From Candidatus Parvarchaeota archaeon (GTDB lineage: Archaea; Nanobdellota; Nanobdellia; Parvarchaeales; Parvarchaeaceae), in contig JAMCRB010000003.1 in the NCBI GenBank assembly GCA_023380435.1, positions 1-7,847 of the forward strand: a DNA stretch of 7,847 nucleotides. The letters are read 5' to 3'. The notes beneath the pieces are model-generated. The model saw nothing but the letters and a program-made list of their open reading frames with translations. It was not told where the DNA came from and searched no databases. Positions within the stretch are counted from its first letter, which is position 1; every line of letters begins with the position of its first letter. Position numbers and translations under genes: made by a program. Shown piece after piece: positions 5,756 through 7,847 of the stretch.

Positions 5756-6367
5756 CTACACTAATCTTACCTTTTTGGACTTTACCCCTAGGATTGCCCC
5801 ATCAACGTATATGGAAACGTCAACGGTTATTTCCTTCTCGGCTTTTGAGAAAACGATTTCTTCTTTTATTTCCTTTTCCGCTGCGATGCTTATAAAAGGA
5901 AACAGATAATTTGACAGGCTAACGAAAAGTTCTTTCTTTCCGCCCTTTTTCAGTATTATCGATATGTTGTCATACATATCGTCTCTTTCGACGAGTTTAA
6001 AGTGGTCGGTGTCTATTATTATGTCTTTTATACTGTCGTGTGGCAAGCCCATGAGGTCGTCTATTATCCCCTTTATGTCTTCATCTACTCCGAATTTCTT
6101 CGAGACGGATTTTTGCACTCCGTCCGAAACGAACTCCATCGTTAATTCAATCGGGCTCATTAGATACAGCCTTACCAGTATATTGTATATCTTGTACAAG
6201 TGAAGCCTCATTGGATGCTGGACCTTAAGATTTATCGCACCGTTTGAGTACTCCATGGATATGTCAAGTTTCTTCGACGCAATAAGCGGCTTTATCTTAG
6301 AAAGCTCAGCGTTGTCATCGTAGAATCCTTTCAACTCATTTACTGCCTCAAATACGTCTATATCCAT
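5756..6367 (-). CDS. Unknown cytoplasmic protein, first gene of the switch module (203 aa)
   Basis: I do not recognise a family. MDIDVFEAVNELKGFYDD begins an acidic helix, then an alternating region (KLDISMEYSNGAINLKVQ) suggests paired strands. The segment LHLYKIYNILVRLYLMSPIEL is hydrophobic with basic residues and is more likely a buried or amphipathic helix than a membrane span. The second half has a helical stretch (DIKGIIDDLMGLP), more strands, and a strand-rich C-terminus (VDVSIYVDGAILG). No signal peptide and no cysteine are present. It overlaps nothing, and its stop is 2 nt before the KaiC-like gene, so it is almost certainly part of that unit. With a strong TATA-like region upstream, it is probably the lead gene. 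A partner, adaptor or effector of the KaiC/GTPase proteins is a reasonable inference, no more. Confidence 0.85.
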   Translation of the reverse strand: MDIDVFEAVNELKGFYDDNAELSKIKPLIASKKLDISMEYSNGAINLKVQHPMRLHLYKIYNILVRLYLMSPIELTMEFVSDGVQKSVSKKFGVDEDIKGIIDDLMGLPHDSIKDIIIDTDHFKLVERDDMYDNISIILKKGGKKELFVSLSNYLFPFISIAAEKEIKEEIVFSKAEKEITVDVSIYVDGAILGVKSKKVRLV

Positions 6368-6387
6368 GTATAGTTATGTAATTCACT

Positions 6388-6404
6388 GAATTTAAGTTTT
6401 ATAT
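6388..6404 (-). promoter_or_regulatory. TATA-like region for the 203-aa gene / KaiC-like unit
   Basis: On the - strand reads AATATAAAACTTAAATT. The ACTTAAATT part is centred 25 bp upstream of the ATG at 6367. The string AAAACTTAAA also occurs upstream of the KaiC-GTPase fusion gene, so the two may share initiation signals. Confidence 0.55.
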
Positions 6405-6411
6405 TCTAGTA

Positions 6412-7041
6412 TTAACCTGCACACGCACCAGTCGCATGGCTAGCTGGAGCGTAAAGTGCAGTTTCGTTTGGATCAATAGAGAATCCCCCGCCTGAAAGAG
6501 ACCTTATTATAGCAACATAGCCGGCGCACCCCGTGCTCAGGTTAAACCACGTGGATACGTTTTCGCCCTCTACTTGCATAACGTAGTTGTTAAGCTGTCC
6601 AGAAGAATAGAACTGGGCGTACTGGCTGTCCGTCATAACGACAAATTCCGTCGGGACGTTGGTCTTATACTGCATATGTACTTTAAAAGTATCGGGTATG
6701 GTGATAAAGGCATAACCGCCTGCCAGCTGCGAGGTGTTCTGATTCCATATGGACAGAAGAGGGTCATTGCCCAAAAATCTGAAATCCAGGGGGAATATCC
6801 TGTCATTTGATATACCTATGCTCGAATTAGGGTAAAAAGATGATACTCCGCCGTTTATTAGAATAGTGCTGACATTATTAGAAACGCAGTATGGCCTGCT
6901 TCCGTTGACTACAAGCGTAGCCGAGCCGGGGCATGTGTTTATAACAGCTATATGGTGCTGAAAAGCGTAGAATACTCCGATTACTACCAAGATAAAGACC
7001 AATATGCTTAATCCTTTAAAGGCTGTGCCGGCGATTGACAT
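6412..7041 (-). CDS. Membrane-anchored exported protein of unknown function (209 aa)
   Basis: One N-terminal hydrophobic segment (about 10-27, LSILVFILVVIGVFYAF) follows a short N-terminus with a single Lys. The remaining roughly 180 residues look extracellular: seven Asn-X-Ser/Thr sites (Asn46, 56, 72, 102, 161, 167, 192), four cysteines (37, 52, 172, 207) able to form two disulfides, and a beta-rich composition. A NLSTGCAGYVAII stretch near 167-179 resembles a conserved strand of a beta-sandwich domain. The Lys-Gly just before the hydrophobic stretch is faintly prepilin-like, but the Glu at +5 is missing, so a plain signal anchor is equally likely. The gene is 50 bp downstream of the Cys-rich prepilin-like gene, has its own TATA-like box, and precedes the cytoplasmic module by 44 bp. 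It may be a surface or pseudopilin component working with that module; the function is unknown. Confidence 0.85.
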   Translation of the reverse strand: MSIAGTAFKGLSILVFILVVIGVFYAFQHHIAVINTCPGSATLVVNGSRPYCVSNNVSTILINGGVSSFYPNSSIGISNDRIFPLDFRFLGNDPLLSIWNQNTSQLAGGYAFITIPDTFKVHMQYKTNVPTEFVVMTDSQYAQFYSSGQLNNYVMQVEGENVSTWFNLSTGCAGYVAIIRSLSGGGFSIDPNETALYAPASHATGACAG

Positions 7042-7062
7042 GATTATTAAAGCAAGTCAGGG

Positions 7063-7070
7063 TATAAAAA
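7063..7070 (-). promoter_or_regulatory. TATA-like box for the 209-aa exported protein
   Basis: On the - strand reads TTTTTATA, centred about 25 bp upstream of the ATG at 7041. Confidence 0.55.
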
Positions 7071-7091
7071 AGTTAGCACTCGACGTTAAAA

Positions 7092-7463
7092 TCAGCTGCA
7101 GGCCTGATACCCAGGCACACCAACATCTGGACTGTTCGGTCCCACGACTATGGTACCATTATTGAGCGCACAGGTTGTACCAGTATTTCCAAGGCTACTA
7201 TTATAACAATGATAATCCGGTATCGAATTTACTGTAGCTGAATAACTGCACCACAAAACAGGAGAATTCGCGCTGGCGGCATCTACGCAAGAAGCACTAC
7301 ACACCGCCTCGAATGATGAAAGACTGTTAGGAGAAACAGGTGCTAGGCCTTTGAACCCGCCAAGTATGAAAGTTATGAAAAGAACTAGTATAAGAAGACC
7401 GATAGCTATCAAGATTATTGTATTAATCGGCAGTCCCTGCCCTTTTCTGTTCATCATATTCAT
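7092..7463 (-). CDS. Small Cys-rich prepilin-like protein (123 aa)
   Basis: The N-terminus NRKGQGLPINTIIL followed by a hydrophobic run to about residue 34 is of the archaeal class III signal / prepilin-like type, with a likely cut between Gly8 and Gln9. There is no Glu at mature +5, so it would be an atypical or minor pilin-like subunit. The remaining 85 residues carry six cysteines (55, 59, 72, 86, 98, 122), enough for three disulfides, and several Asn-X-Ser/Thr sites, so a compact extracellular domain is expected. Three ATGs lie close together (7463, 7457, 7454). A TTTAAATA box is 25 bp from the last one and a TATTAAAG box 24 bp from the first, so the start is uncertain by three codons. 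It lies upstream of the 209-aa exported protein gene and may form a surface unit with it. Confidence 0.85.
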   Translation of the reverse strand: MNMMNRKGQGLPINTIILIAIGLLILVLFITFILGGFKGLAPVSPNSLSSFEAVCSASCVDAASANSPVLWCSYSATVNSIPDYHCYNSSLGNTGTTCALNNGTIVVGPNSPDVGVPGYQACS

Positions 7464-7475
7464 AGTAAATTATAG

Positions 7476-7491
7476 TATTTAAACTTTAATA
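7476..7491 (-). promoter_or_regulatory. Overlapping TATA-like boxes for the Cys-rich prepilin-like gene
   Basis: On the - strand reads TATTAAAGTTTAAATA. It contains two candidate boxes, one spaced for an ATG at 7463 and one for an ATG at 7454. Confidence 0.4.
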
Positions 7492-7539
7492 CATAGACGG
7501 CATTCCAAGCCCGCACATTTAATAATGCTATCTGTATAA

Positions 7540-7664
7540 CTACAGAATCTCCTTCTTTATCAAGTCTAAATATTCACGTACTTTTCCGCATTCTTGATAA
7601 TAGCATATACAAGCTGTCGCTAGGCCTATCTTGGCGGGGATATCAGTGATACCATCTTTGCGTT
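7540..7664 (-). other. Possible out-of-frame C-terminal coding remnant of the right-edge gene
   Basis: In a frame shifted by one base from the right-edge gene, and overlapping its end, this stretch reads PAKIGLATACICYYQEC, then GKVREYLDLIKKEIL and a TAG at 7540-7542. It has no ATG, GTG or TTG of its own. The composition (C-x-C and a later Cys, then an amphipathic Lys/Glu/Leu helix up to the stop) looks like a real protein C-terminus. One extra base in the four-base run at 7636-7639 would join it to the gene ahead. The length alone is not significant. Confidence 0.4.
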
Positions 7665-7847
7665 AAAGTTCTTTGCCTGGGTTAAGATATTGTCAACCTC
7701 TGCTCCCTTGAGTTCTACTTTATCCCCATGTAACAGTTTCCGGCCGATTTCGTATATTCCGTTGAAGATGTCGACTTCCGCCCTGCTTATAGTTTTTTTG
7801 CCCGATTCCTTTTCCAGCATTCCGCTCAAAAATTCTGGTGAGGGCGG
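7626..7847 (-). CDS. Unknown protein, 5' end outside window, possibly frameshifted
   Basis: The frame is open to the right edge and reads PPSPEF before a TTG at 7829, with an ATG at 7820, so the visible part is probably the C-terminal portion of a longer protein; a short protein starting at one of these codons is the alternative. The 74 visible codons include a Lys/Glu-rich start (GMLEKESGKK), the helix AEVDIFNGIYEIGRKLLHG, and VELKGAEVDNILTQAKNFNAKMV, all compatible with a helical soluble domain. I do not recognise a family. The end SLISPPR then TAG looks abrupt. A neighbouring frame continues for 30 plausible residues past this stop, so a one-base deletion, real or a sequencing error, may have cut the gene short. 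The next gene downstream starts at 7463. Confidence 0.55.
   Translation of the reverse strand, partial: PPSPEFLSGMLEKESGKKTISRAEVDIFNGIYEIGRKLLHGDKVELKGAEVDNILTQAKNFNAKMVSLISPPR

Overview
The window looks archaeal and most likely comes from a small-genome DPANN lineage; Micrarchaeota is my best guess. The reasons are: a prepilin N-terminus of the type common in that group (SQSALEYMMTYGWAI), an MglA-like GTPase with a Roadblock partner and KaiC-like ATPases, a tRNA gene without an encoded CCA end, and TATA-like boxes centred about 25 bp upstream of most start codons, which implies leaderless mRNAs. The lineage is inferred from protein style and was not tested by any search.

Left part (1-2189). 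This opens with the 3' part of a threonyl-tRNA synthetase gene on the + strand, cut by the window edge. A small unknown gene (90 aa) converges on it with a 10-nt gap. That small gene is divergent from an unknown 220-aa gene. The intergenic region between them carries one TATA-like box per direction and a perfect 10-bp tandem repeat. A complete tRNA-Ser(GGA) gene follows. The 180 bp after the tRNA (2190-2369) hold no gene I can support; there are AT-rich TATA-like stretches and one short, weak hairpin (2273-2286).

Right part (2370-7847). Everything here is on the - strand, so it is read from right to left. In that order: an incomplete unknown gene at the right edge, possibly frameshifted; a small Cys-rich prepilin-like protein; a membrane-anchored exported protein; an unknown 203-aa cytoplasmic protein; a KaiC/RecA-like ATPase 2 nt after it; a fusion of a KaiC-like domain with a broken P-loop and an MglA-like (COG2229-type) GTPase; a Roadblock/LC7 protein; and a large prepilin-like adhesin.

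The four cytoplasmic genes (6367 down to 3439) look like one functional module: a GTPase switch physically fused to a KaiC-fold pseudo-ATPase, a second KaiC-fold protein with its P-loop lysine intact, a Roadblock regulator, and a lineage-specific protein. It is flanked on both sides by pilin-like or anchored surface proteins. By analogy with MglA/MglB control of type IV pili in bacteria and the KaiC-like ArlH of archaella, I infer a polarity or assembly switch for a surface appendage. No assembly ATPase, platform protein or prepilin peptidase lies in the window, so this remains a hypothesis.
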